Source: UBA8529 sp964390565 (GTDB lineage Bacteria > Bacteroidota > Bacteroidia > Bacteroidales > Tenuifilaceae). From it: DNA of 64,000 nt. The stretch is from the NCBI GenBank assembly GCA_964390565.1, contig CAYMII010000001.1:1-64000 (forward strand). Direction: 5' to 3'. A program made the translations under genes and the position numbers. Positions 18,395 to 27,141 of the stretch are shown piece after piece. The notes beneath the pieces are model-generated. The model did not search any database and was not told where the DNA came from. It saw only the letters and a program-made list of their open reading frames with translations. How positions within the stretch are numbered: the stretch's first letter is position 1; each line of letters begins with the position of its first letter.

Positions 18395-18775
18395 ATGGAA
18401 TTGATAAATATTGAAGGAACTCCTAAAACGCCAACCGTAACCATGAACCCTACAACTGGCGCTATTGATATTAAGGGTCGGTCAATTCCTGAGAACTCTA
18501 TCGAGTTCTATAAGCCAATTGTTGATTGGCTTGAGGAATATAGTCAAGGGCCCGCTGCGAAAACAGTTGTTAATGTGCAACTTGAATACTTTAATACAAG
18601 TTCATCCAAATGTATTCTTGATGTTTTTAAAAAACTTGAAAACCTCAAAAAGAATCAAAAAGAAGTAATTATTAACTGGTTCTACGAGGAGGACGATGAG
18701 GATATGCTTGAGGCAGGAGAGGACTATGAGTCAATTATTAAAGTACCTTTCAAGATGATTCAAATTGTTGACTAA
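18395..18775 (+). CDS. SiaC-like regulatory phosphoprotein (DUF1987)
   Basis: A 126-residue STAS-like phosphoprotein. It begins with the family's MxLIxIEGTPKTPxV pattern, and the LEYFNTSSSKCIL segment (about 66-78) contains the Thr/Ser stretch aligned with the phosphorylation site of Pseudomonas SiaC. The acidic WFYEEDDEDMLEAGE segment near the end is also typical. It is presumably phosphorylated by the SiaB-like kinase upstream and then changes partners; the target is unknown. Confidence 0.88.
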   Translation: MELINIEGTPKTPTVTMNPTTGAIDIKGRSIPENSIEFYKPIVDWLEEYSQGPAAKTVVNVQLEYFNTSSSKCILDVFKKLENLKKNQKEVIINWFYEEDDEDMLEAGEDYESIIKVPFKMIQIVD

Positions 18776-18792
18776 AAGATTTTATAATTCAA

Positions 18793-18820
18793 TAAAAAAA
18801 GGGGCATAAGCCCCTTTTTT
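18793..18820. terminator. Bidirectional terminator between siaC-like and ABC genes
   Basis: A stem with GGGG/CCCC core (18801-18804 with 18811-18814) is flanked by A and T tracts on both sides, so it can serve both convergent genes. Confidence 0.85.
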
Positions 18821-18827
18821 ATTTCTA

Positions 18828-21800
18828 TTAGTCTGATTCATTGTTTCCTGAGAACTTTTCCAGTAAATCAAGTCCACGTTTTACAATTCGATAGTATAGA
18901 ATCAAGTAGAGCGAGATGCTCGATATCCAAATAACAAATATATTTACCCAAAAGGTGTTTATAAAAATACCGAATACTTGCTTTGCAGGGGCATAAAAGT
19001 GAGAACGCAACATTTTGGAATCGGAGTATAAGAAAATAGGATCTACTTTTTGGATTAATTGACCCTTGTATTCAATTATTCTATCAACTTCGCCAGAATT
19101 ACGAACTAAATCTGAAAGGCTTTCGTTAAAGTAACTTCGCTTTAAATTAAGGAATGCTTCTTTGCTTTTATCGTTTTTTTGCTGATTAGAGATTAATAAA
19201 TCTTTCTCGTTACTTGCCTTATTATATAGTTTAATGTAGTATTTACGTAAGGTTTCAAAGTATTCTTTTATTTCTTTTAAAAGGGTTTCGTTTGGATATT
19301 TGCTACTAATCAGTTGATTATACTTTGCAAATTTCACAGGAGAACTTGATACGGAGAACAGTTCTTTTCTTATCTCATTTTTGATAACCCTGTATGCGTT
19401 TTCAACCTGTTTTTTCTTATCAGCCTTCTTTAGATATCTTTCGCAAAGATCAACCTTATTATTGAGTGTTTTTAGCCAATAATTCCTCTTGTAATCAGAA
19501 TTACTCATCGCTTCATCATACTTGAAGAATTGTTTCTGATACTTGTTTTCTTTGTATTGGTAAACGGCTAAAGCTTCATACGCCCATCTAGCAAGGATTA
19601 TTTCACCATAAATAGGAATATTACTTGGTGAAGAGATCGAAGGGTTTAGCTTTTCGTATTTTACGATGATGCCGCTTAGGATAATCTGAGGAATTACAAG
19701 GAATGGTATTAGTATGTAAATCGTTACAACCGTTTTAAAGCTATCGGAGATAACCAACCCTAGTAAACTGGCCGATACCCAGGTGCTGAAAAGTACAAGC
19801 CAGTATTCGAAGTACATCCCTTTAATCTCGAGTACGGTATTTCCTATGAGTACGAAAAGAAGAGCTTGTATTGCAGATATAACAACAAGGATTGAAACTT
19901 TAGACATTAAGTAGCTCGACCAGCTGAGGTTAAGGAATGCTTCCCGTTTAAGAATCTTTCTATCCTTAATTATCTCCTCGGCGCTTACAGTTAAACCAAT
20001 AAATATGGCCACAATAACCGACATGAATAGGTAAACAGGAAGGTTATCGTTATCGAGTAGGGTGTAGCCTACTTCATTGGCAATATCAACGTTATAAAAT
20101 TTGATGATGTAAGAGAGAAGCATCGCTAGAATTGGTGCCTCAAGTATATTGATAATCATATACTGAGTATTGGCCAATTTAGAGAGAACATCACGCTGAA
20201 CGAATACCTTTAGCTGTTTTATCCAATTTGGAATTTTAAACTGAATTTTTGGTAATTCCGATGGTACAAAGTTTGCTTTCTCCTGATTTTGAGTTAACTT
20301 TTTATAGTGCTCAGTCCATTCTAAAGGGCTCGTTTTCCTTGAGCGTGTTGGGTTTCCATACTCATCGATTACATTCGCCTCAACAATATTAAAAATTTGC
20401 TCAGGGTTTACATTACCACAAAGCGTGCATTCGCTTTCGTTCCAGTTTGCCTGCTGTACTCGAGATTTAAAGTAGATAATTGATTCAATTGGGTCGCCAT
20501 CGTATATAAGAAAACCACCAGTATCGAGAATTAGCAACTTATCAAACATCTTAAAGATATCGGATGAAGGCTGATGTATAACAACAAATACAAGTTTACC
20601 CTTTAAGGTTAACTCCTTAAGTAAGTCTAGAATGTTTTCAGAATCTCTTGAACTCAACCCTGAAGTTGGCTCATCGAGGAAAAGAATTGCTGGTTCGCGG
20701 ATTAATTCAAGCGCTATGTTAAGCCTCTTACGTTGTCCTCCACTTATCTTTTTATTTAGGGGAGAACCAACCTTCATGTCCTTAATCTCATGGAGGCCAA
20801 GGCTAAGGAGCATTTTATCAACCACATCAATGATTTGTGGCTCAGTATAGTTGTCAAAGCAAAGCTTTGCGTTATAGTAAAGGTTTTGGAAAACGGTTAA
20901 CTCTTCAATAAGAAGGTCATCTTGCGAAACAAAACCAATAAGGCCTTCAACTTGCTCTTTTTGGTGATGAATATCGATATCGTTGATAAGTACATTACCT
21001 GATGATGGCGTTTCGGTGCCATTTAGTACATTCAGAAGTGTAGATTTTCCTGCCCCCGAAGCACCCATTATACCAACAAGTTGCCCCGACTCCTGTGTAA
21101 ACGTTATATCATGGAGTCCTATTTTTCCTCCTTTAAACTTAAACTCAACATGCTTAACTTCAAATAGAATCTTTTCCTTTATTCTATCAATGGCAAATCT
21201 ACTCACAATATTGCTATAGTAAATTGGCTTGATCTTGTTGTTACGGATGGATGAGCCGTTGTTTAAAACGTAGGTTTTATCCTTTTGAAGTAGATGCCCA
21301 TTTAGATAAAGCTCGTGGTCACCTAAATAGCGAAGGAAAAGGATATTTGCCGATATTATATTGATAACCTTTAGCTCACCTTGGAACGATTCGGAGTAAA
21401 TATGACGGATGCCTTTAATAAAATATTCCCGGTCGTTATTGATAACAAGAATATTATCGTTTAAAACAATCTTATCAAATGGGGAAATTACGTAATCACA
21501 AATCTGATTGTATTCATCTTCGGGGATATGGAATGATTCGGAAACGGTTGATATGAAAGCCATTTCTTGTTCGGTTACATCACCATCCGATGATTTTACA
21601 AACTCTAGGAGGCGGAATAAAACGACAATCTTTTGCTGCTGAGTTAACTCTTCGTTTATTTGGGTACAAATCTTCAATACGCGGACAGAACTTGAAGAGG
21701 TTCGCTTCTTCGTTTTACTCTTTTCGCTTTGCTTTTCTTGGTGAAGATTGTAGTAATAGTCAAAAACTTTAAGGTATTCTCTTACAAGTTCTTGGTTTAG

Positions 21801-21935
21801 CTGATTTTTAAGGAAACTCTCTACAACAGAACGTCGATCGCCTTTACCGCCACCTTCAACGTCAACCTCTTCATCCTCGGGGTGAGCAATAATTGCAAAA
21901 AGTTGCATTAGTGCTTTAAGAATCGACTCACTCAT
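18828..21935 (-). CDS. ABCG-type ABC transporter with TerB-like N-terminus
   Basis: A 1035-residue fused ATPase-permease. Residues about 1-150 are helical and acidic with a TerB-like look (LLEFVKSSDGDVTEQEMAFI). About 160-250 is a beta-rich, possibly FHA-like region (LYLNGHLLQKDKTYVLNNGSSI). The ABC ATPase follows with Walker A GASGAGKST (about 290-298), signature SGGQRKRL and Walker B ILFLDEPTSGL, then a cytosolic linker with a CxxC (ECTLCGN). An ABC-2 permease of five or six helices ends in a helical extracytoplasmic insert (about 830-985) and a last helix. Substrate unknown. Two exported-protein genes lie upstream on the same strand, probably an operon. Confidence 0.9.
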   Translation of the reverse strand: MSESILKALMQLFAIIAHPEDEEVDVEGGGKGDRRSVVESFLKNQLNQELVREYLKVFDYYYNLHQEKQSEKSKTKKRTSSSSVRVLKICTQINEELTQQQKIVVLFRLLEFVKSSDGDVTEQEMAFISTVSESFHIPEDEYNQICDYVISPFDKIVLNDNILVINNDREYFIKGIRHIYSESFQGELKVINIISANILFLRYLGDHELYLNGHLLQKDKTYVLNNGSSIRNNKIKPIYYSNIVSRFAIDRIKEKILFEVKHVEFKFKGGKIGLHDITFTQESGQLVGIMGASGAGKSTLLNVLNGTETPSSGNVLINDIDIHHQKEQVEGLIGFVSQDDLLIEELTVFQNLYYNAKLCFDNYTEPQIIDVVDKMLLSLGLHEIKDMKVGSPLNKKISGGQRKRLNIALELIREPAILFLDEPTSGLSSRDSENILDLLKELTLKGKLVFVVIHQPSSDIFKMFDKLLILDTGGFLIYDGDPIESIIYFKSRVQQANWNESECTLCGNVNPEQIFNIVEANVIDEYGNPTRSRKTSPLEWTEHYKKLTQNQEKANFVPSELPKIQFKIPNWIKQLKVFVQRDVLSKLANTQYMIINILEAPILAMLLSYIIKFYNVDIANEVGYTLLDNDNLPVYLFMSVIVAIFIGLTVSAEEIIKDRKILKREAFLNLSWSSYLMSKVSILVVISAIQALLFVLIGNTVLEIKGMYFEYWLVLFSTWVSASLLGLVISDSFKTVVTIYILIPFLVIPQIILSGIIVKYEKLNPSISSPSNIPIYGEIILARWAYEALAVYQYKENKYQKQFFKYDEAMSNSDYKRNYWLKTLNNKVDLCERYLKKADKKKQVENAYRVIKNEIRKELFSVSSSPVKFAKYNQLISSKYPNETLLKEIKEYFETLRKYYIKLYNKASNEKDLLISNQQKNDKSKEAFLNLKRSYFNESLSDLVRNSGEVDRIIEYKGQLIQKVDPIFLYSDSKMLRSHFYAPAKQVFGIFINTFWVNIFVIWISSISLYLILYYRIVKRGLDLLEKFSGNNESD

Positions 21936-21972
21936 GCATCAAATAGTTTGTAGTTAGCAATAATATTGGGCA

Positions 21973-22398
21973 TTAAGGCTTGTAACCTATTAGAAGCATT
22001 ACATATCCTGGTGTAAATTTGGTGTTTTTAACGTCAACTTGAATTATACAAGTAATTGATGATGCAAACTTAAAGTCCCAATATTGGGAGTAATTATAAT
22101 TTGCATTGGTGAAAAGCAGGTTTTTCTCCGTATCAAATACTGTAAATACTAAATCGCCTTTCTTTAGGTTTGTACAAGCAACAATTCGATATGTGTTTTC
22201 ACCATAAAATGTTGTTCTAAACTCAACCTTTTGATCGGGCTTTAACGATGCAAAATACTCTTGTCCGTCAGAAATATATTCAGGTGAGAAATACAACGAG
22301 CATATATTTTGGAGCTGCTCAACCTGCGATTTTGCAGTTTTTACAGTAAGAGAAAGTGCTGAAACAAGGATGATATATAAAAAAACTTTTGTTTTCAT
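21973..22398 (-). CDS. Small exported protein of unknown function
   Basis: 141 residues. A signal peptide (about 1-24, FLYIILVSALSLTV, cut near KSQ) precedes a beta-rich domain of about 115 residues with FYGENTYRIVACTN, DLVFTVFD and the terminal strand YVMLLIGYKP. The pattern suits a small beta-sandwich, possibly a bacterial pre-peptidase-type fold, but I do not recognise a family. It lies between the lipoprotein gene (20 bases upstream) and the ABC transporter (37 bases downstream), so it is probably part of that system. Confidence 0.72.
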   Translation of the reverse strand: MKTKVFLYIILVSALSLTVKTAKSQVEQLQNICSLYFSPEYISDGQEYFASLKPDQKVEFRTTFYGENTYRIVACTNLKKGDLVFTVFDTEKNLLFTNANYNYSQYWDFKFASSITCIIQVDVKNTKFTPGYVMLLIGYKP

Positions 22399-22418
22399 AG
22401 GTTTTATGGTTCAGCAGA

Positions 22419-23333
22419 TTAACCAATAATTTGATTACGTATTGCTTCAATTTTTTTACTTATTGTTTCGATGTGGTATTCTGACATGACAACTCTTGAT
22501 TCGCTGTTGATGTAAATAATTTTGTTATTCACATCAATTTTGGGCTCTTTATATGAGTATGAGTAAATAACGCCATCAAATTCATAAGCTAAATCGATGA
22601 GTCCATCTATTAAAGTTGAAAACTCTTCGGATTTGTAATAATATGGAGTTAGTATTTCAATTAAATTATCTAATGGATGTTTTTGTTCTCCAATGCGGTT
22701 AATTATTTCACGTTCATTGGTTACCTTACAAATACGGGTTAAGATGTATAAACTTTCAACCCATCCGCCAGCTAAAATCAAAGAACCAATGTTTTTACGA
22801 TCGTTGGCTCTTAGGTAGGAATCTGTATTACGATAAGTTTTGGAGAGAATTACAAGTATTGAGTCCTTATTATTTATGTTGTTCTCAACCGATGAAAAGA
22901 AAGACTCATCAAAAGAGGCTGAAATCCCAAGTTGATCGCTCAAGTTTTTAATTACATTGAGATAGCTAATTGATTCAGGCGTTCGATCGTATATGTTAAG
23001 ATAGCTTAGGTCTGTTCCGTAAATGCCAAGATTTAATGCTTTTTTAAAAGCAGTTGTATAATTCTGATAGTTATCGACTGAACTTACTATACTTTCGTCA
23101 AAAGGAAGATTTTTCTTTTTAATTAAAGAGGATGCCTGATAAGGTGAAGGTAATGGGAAGAGAGAATTGTCAAATTTAACCAACATTGACAATGTATCAG
23201 GTGTAAAACTCTCCTTTGATTCTGATAATTGTTCTTTATTACTTCGACCACCACAACTGTTTAATATTGTGATTGCAACTAAAAATGCAATGATAATTCT
23301 TGAAAATCTCTTAAATACTAAGTTTGAAGACAT
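22419..23333 (-). CDS. Lipoprotein of unknown function, first gene of the ABC operon
   Basis: 304 residues. The signal peptide ends in a lipobox (ILNSCGG, Cys about 27), so it is probably membrane-anchored. The remaining sequence is mostly helical, with LGIYGTDLSYLNIYDRT and IGSLILAGGWVESLYI as the most distinctive segments. No enzyme motif seen. Gene order (lipoprotein, small exported protein, ABCG transporter) suggests an envelope complex; substrate and direction are not evident. Confidence 0.78.
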   Translation of the reverse strand: MSSNLVFKRFSRIIIAFLVAITILNSCGGRSNKEQLSESKESFTPDTLSMLVKFDNSLFPLPSPYQASSLIKKKNLPFDESIVSSVDNYQNYTTAFKKALNLGIYGTDLSYLNIYDRTPESISYLNVIKNLSDQLGISASFDESFFSSVENNINNKDSILVILSKTYRNTDSYLRANDRKNIGSLILAGGWVESLYILTRICKVTNEREIINRIGEQKHPLDNLIEILTPYYYKSEEFSTLIDGLIDLAYEFDGVIYSYSYKEPKIDVNNKIIYINSESRVVMSEYHIETISKKIEAIRNQIIG

Positions 23334-23567
23334 CTACTTTTCATTTACATTTGGTTGATGCAAGTAATAAAAAAAACATGAAAATTCAAAGCATTTAATG
23401 GTTATCGTTGTTTTTGAAATGTTTTTTTATTTCGATTTACTCAAGAAAAATTATTAAAGATGTTTACAAATGGTAAAAAACCTTTTCGATATATCATAGT
23501 CTAATTCATTTAGATATATTTATCCCAAAATAAATAATTTGTCTTTATTCTTCTTAAAACATTAAAT

Positions 23568-25712
23568 ATGAAAAGAATAGGTTTAGTAATTATACCCTTA
23601 TTGCTTTTATTTGCTTTTGCAAGTGCTCAAAAAAAGGAGCTAACCCTTAAACAGGCTGTTTTAGGCCAACGCTCAGAGTTTGGTGTACAAACTTTACGAA
23701 ACATTTCGTGGATTCCAACAATGCCCGCCTACTCTTTTATTAAGGATAATATTTTAATGCAGAATGATTGCAAAACTCAGAAACAATCAACGATCGTTAC
23801 TTTAGGTGAGTTAAACTCTATATTATCAGCAAAAGGCATTACTGCTTCGAAGAATTTTCCAAGTGTTGTTTGGGTAAATAATAGCACAATTCGTTTTGCA
23901 GTTGAATCTAGTTTTGTTCTTTTTGATTTAAAGCAAAAGGCCATAAATTCTGTTATATCATTTGATAAGAGTGCCGAAGATCAAGAACTTAGTCCCGATA
24001 ATCAAAAGGTTGCATATACCCTAGCCAATAATTTATTTGTTGTGAATGGTGAGGGAAAGGTTTCCCAAGTAACCAACGATACTAATCCAGGCATTGTAAA
24101 TGGTAAATCGGTTCACCGTAATGAGTTCGGTATTAGTGGAGGGATTTATTGGTCGCCTAAGTCGAATTACTTAGCGTTCTATAGAATGGATGAAACGATG
24201 GTAACTGATTACCCTTTGGTTGATATTACTACACGGATTGCTACAGTAAGCAACACCAAATATCCAATGGCTGGGATGAAGAGTCACGAGGTAACCCTTG
24301 GTGTTTATAACCTTCAGAATGGTCAAACGACTTTTGTAAAAACAGGTGAACCCAAAGAGCAATTCCTAACTAGCATTGCTTGGAGCCCTGATGAGAAGTA
24401 CGTGTTTATTGGTATCTTAAATCGCCAGCAAAACCACCTGATGATGAATCAGTACGATGCTCAAACTGGAGATTTTGTTAAAACATTATTTGAAGAAAAG
24501 AGCGATAAATATGTTGAACCTCAGAAACCAATTGAATTCTTAGACACTAACCCAACCCAGTTTATATGGCTTAGCAAGCGCGATGGTTGGAATCATGTTT
24601 ACCTATATAACCTTGATGGCACCTTAGTTAAACAGTTAACAAAAGGAAATTGGGATATAACAAGAGTAGTTGGGTTTGATAAGCAAGACAAAAAAATCTA
24701 CTATCTATCAGCCCAACAAAGTCCACTCGAAAAGCACTTGTACTGCTTAGATGTTAAAAAAGGAGATGAAACTAAACTTACAACTAACGAAGGAACGCAT
24801 AATCCGATTATTTCAAAGGATCAGGATCTATTTATAGATGTATTTTCAAGTACAGTAATCCCTAATCAAATTGATCTTTATACGCTTAAAGGTAAGCTGA
24901 TTACAAACATCTTAAAGGCTGATAATCCTTATAAGGATTACAATATGCCAAGTTTTGAAATGGTTAAGATGAAAACTCAGGATGGAAAATACGATTTGTA
25001 TGCCCGAATGATTAAGCCCGCTAATTTTGATCCAAATAAAAAGTACCCCGTTGTGATTTACGTTTATGGCGGTCCACATTCACAACTTGTTACCAACGAT
25101 TGGATGGGTGGCGCAAGGCTTTGGGAGTACTATATGGCAAACAAAGGCTATATCATGTTTACGCTTGATAATAGAGGGACATCAAATCGTGGTTTTAATT
25201 TCGAAAGCGCGATACATCGTAACCTTAGCGTAAATGAGGTTGACGACCAAATGGTAGGAGTGGGGTATCTTAAATCGCTTCCTTTTGTTGATGCTAATAG
25301 GATTGGCGTACATGGTTGGAGTTATGGTGGGTTCATGACTGTCTCCTTAATGCTTAAAAAGGCCGATGTATTTAAAGTTGGTGTTGCTGGTGGGCCTGTT
25401 ATAGATTGGAGATTTTACGAGATAATGTACGGTGAGCGTTATATGGATATGCCCGATGAAAACCCTGAGGGTTATAAGAATGCCGATTTAAAGAACTTTG
25501 TTACTAATCTTAAAGGTCGATTGCTAATTATCCATGATGATATGGATAATACCGTTGTCCCTCAACATAGTATGACATTTCTGCACGAATGTGTAAAGAA
25601 CAGTGTTCAGCTCGACTTTTTCATGTATCCACAGCACGAGCATAATGTTGCTGGAAAGGATAGAGTTCACCTAATTGACAAGATCATTCGATATTTCGAC
25701 GAGCATTTGTAA
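23568..25712 (+). CDS. Prolyl oligopeptidase family S9 (DPP-IV-like) peptidase
   Basis: A 714-residue secreted serine peptidase. A signal peptide (about 1-20, IIPLLLLFAFASA) precedes an N-terminal beta-propeller (about 50-450; YWSPKSNYLAFYRMDE is typical of DPP-IV) and an alpha/beta-hydrolase domain. The nucleophile is S585 in GWSYGG, with the Asp in DDMDNTV (about 658) and the His in HEHNV (about 692). Members remove dipeptides with Pro or Ala at position 2, helping peptide use by Bacteroidota. It is followed by its own terminator. Confidence 0.94.
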   Translation: MKRIGLVIIPLLLLFAFASAQKKELTLKQAVLGQRSEFGVQTLRNISWIPTMPAYSFIKDNILMQNDCKTQKQSTIVTLGELNSILSAKGITASKNFPSVVWVNNSTIRFAVESSFVLFDLKQKAINSVISFDKSAEDQELSPDNQKVAYTLANNLFVVNGEGKVSQVTNDTNPGIVNGKSVHRNEFGISGGIYWSPKSNYLAFYRMDETMVTDYPLVDITTRIATVSNTKYPMAGMKSHEVTLGVYNLQNGQTTFVKTGEPKEQFLTSIAWSPDEKYVFIGILNRQQNHLMMNQYDAQTGDFVKTLFEEKSDKYVEPQKPIEFLDTNPTQFIWLSKRDGWNHVYLYNLDGTLVKQLTKGNWDITRVVGFDKQDKKIYYLSAQQSPLEKHLYCLDVKKGDETKLTTNEGTHNPIISKDQDLFIDVFSSTVIPNQIDLYTLKGKLITNILKADNPYKDYNMPSFEMVKMKTQDGKYDLYARMIKPANFDPNKKYPVVIYVYGGPHSQLVTNDWMGGARLWEYYMANKGYIMFTLDNRGTSNRGFNFESAIHRNLSVNEVDDQMVGVGYLKSLPFVDANRIGVHGWSYGGFMTVSLMLKKADVFKVGVAGGPVIDWRFYEIMYGERYMDMPDENPEGYKNADLKNFVTNLKGRLLIIHDDMDNTVVPQHSMTFLHECVKNSVQLDFFMYPQHEHNVAGKDRVHLIDKIIRYFDEHL

Positions 25713-25719
25713 AACTCAT

Positions 25720-25747
25720 AAGGCAGGATTTTTTTCCTGCCTTTTTT
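25720..25747 (+). terminator. Intrinsic terminator of the S9 peptidase gene
   Basis: A 9-bp stem AAGGCAGGA/TCCTGCCTT with a T-rich loop and T tail, 8 bases after the stop codon. Confidence 0.9.
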
Positions 25748-25769
25748 CATGGTTGATTATACAATGTTA

Positions 25770-25777
25770 TACATTTG
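25770..25777 (+). promoter_or_regulatory. -7 box (TACATTTG) of the MATE gene
   Basis: A perfect TAnnTTTG match 16 bases before the first possible start codon, so the leader would be very short. A matching -33 element is not clear. Confidence 0.5.
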
Positions 25778-25793
25778 CCCATCGTTTTAAAAT

Positions 25794-27131
25794 TTGATTT
25801 TGAAAACAACCATTTCGTACCGTCGCGTTTGGGATATTGCTTTCCCTATTATGATTGGTAGCGTTGCACAAAATGTGATTAACGTTACCGATACCGCATT
25901 TTTGGGTCGCTTGGGCGATATTGCACTTGGAGGTGGAGCCATTGGTGGACTATTCTACCTTGCCATTATCATGCTAGGTTGGGGAGTAGGAGTTGGTGCT
26001 CAAATCATGGTTGCCCGTCGATATGGTGAAGGAGAACACAAGCAGATTGGGCCAATAATTGAACATACCCAGTACTTCTTACTTTTATTAGCTGTTGTAT
26101 TAATTGTTGTTTTTCAATTATTTGGAAGAACAATTCTTTATAAAGTAGTCGAATCGGAGAATGTATTTAATGCCAGCTACGAATTCCTTCGATATCGTAT
26201 TTGGGGTTTATTTTTTGCATTTACCTACTTTTCGTATAGGGCATTCTATGTAGGCATTGGAAAAACCAAGGTTATTACCTACACAACCTTAACTATGGTT
26301 ATTGTAAACGTATTCTTTGGTTATGCTTTGATCTTCGGACATTTTGGTTTTCCTAAGATGGGCGTTAGTGGGGCTGGACTTGCATCAGTAATTGCCGAAT
26401 TCTCGGGTGCTGCAACATTTATTGTTTATACCTTTTTTAATGAGAAAGTTAAAGATTTTCATGTATTTAAGTTTGTTAAGTACGATTCCGAGTTGATGCT
26501 TCGCTTAATGAAAGTCTCTATACCACTCATGCTACAAAACTTCTTTTCATTCTCAATTTGGTTTATCTTCTTTTTGATAATTGAGAAGATGGGCGAGATA
26601 GAGCTGGCCGTATCAAACATTATTAGGAGTATTTATGTAGTTCTTCTTATACCAATTATGGGCTTTGCCACTGCTGCTAATACGCTGGTTAGCTATATAA
26701 TTGGACAAGGAAGATCAAATGAGGTGCTATCTTTAACCTGGCGAATTTCATTGGTTGCCGCTGGTTTTTCGGCAGTTCTTTCGATTCTTTGTAGCCTTTT
26801 TCCATCAGCCATAATTCAAGTTTACTCCAATGAATTAAAAATAATTGAGATGGCATTACCCATTATGCATATTATTACCGTTGCCTCGGTGATGCTTGCC
26901 ATTGCATTTGTTTTATTTAATGGAGTATCTGGAACGGGTAAAACAAATATCTCGTTAATGCTAGAGATTGGAATTTTGGCGATTTATATTTTAGCCACAT
27001 TTTTATTTGCAATTCCATTTAAACAGCCGCTTGCAATAGTTTGGACTGTCGAGATAATCTATGGTATTCTTCTTTCTATAATATCATTTATTTACTTAAG
27101 GTCGAGCCATTGGGTTGGGGAGAAGATTTAA
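25794..27131 (+). CDS. MATE family efflux transporter
   Basis: A 445-residue polytopic inner-membrane protein with about 12 hydrophobic helices. It carries the family's N-terminal IAFPIMIGSVAQNVINVTDTAFLG stretch and the repeated-half design (second half begins near RLMKVSIPLMLQNFF). MATE pumps export cationic drugs or metabolites using Na+ or H+ gradients. The start is TTG at 25794, with a second TTG at 25800; no ATG precedes conserved sequence. It converges on the TPR gene with only 10 bases between stops. Confidence 0.93.
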   Translation: MILKTTISYRRVWDIAFPIMIGSVAQNVINVTDTAFLGRLGDIALGGGAIGGLFYLAIIMLGWGVGVGAQIMVARRYGEGEHKQIGPIIEHTQYFLLLLAVVLIVVFQLFGRTILYKVVESENVFNASYEFLRYRIWGLFFAFTYFSYRAFYVGIGKTKVITYTTLTMVIVNVFFGYALIFGHFGFPKMGVSGAGLASVIAEFSGAATFIVYTFFNEKVKDFHVFKFVKYDSELMLRLMKVSIPLMLQNFFSFSIWFIFFLIIEKMGEIELAVSNIIRSIYVVLLIPIMGFATAANTLVSYIIGQGRSNEVLSLTWRISLVAAGFSAVLSILCSLFPSAIIQVYSNELKIIEMALPIMHIITVASVMLAIAFVLFNGVSGTGKTNISLMLEIGILAIYILATFLFAIPFKQPLAIVWTVEIIYGILLSIISFIYLRSSHWVGEKI

Positions 27132-27141
27132 TTCACCATCC

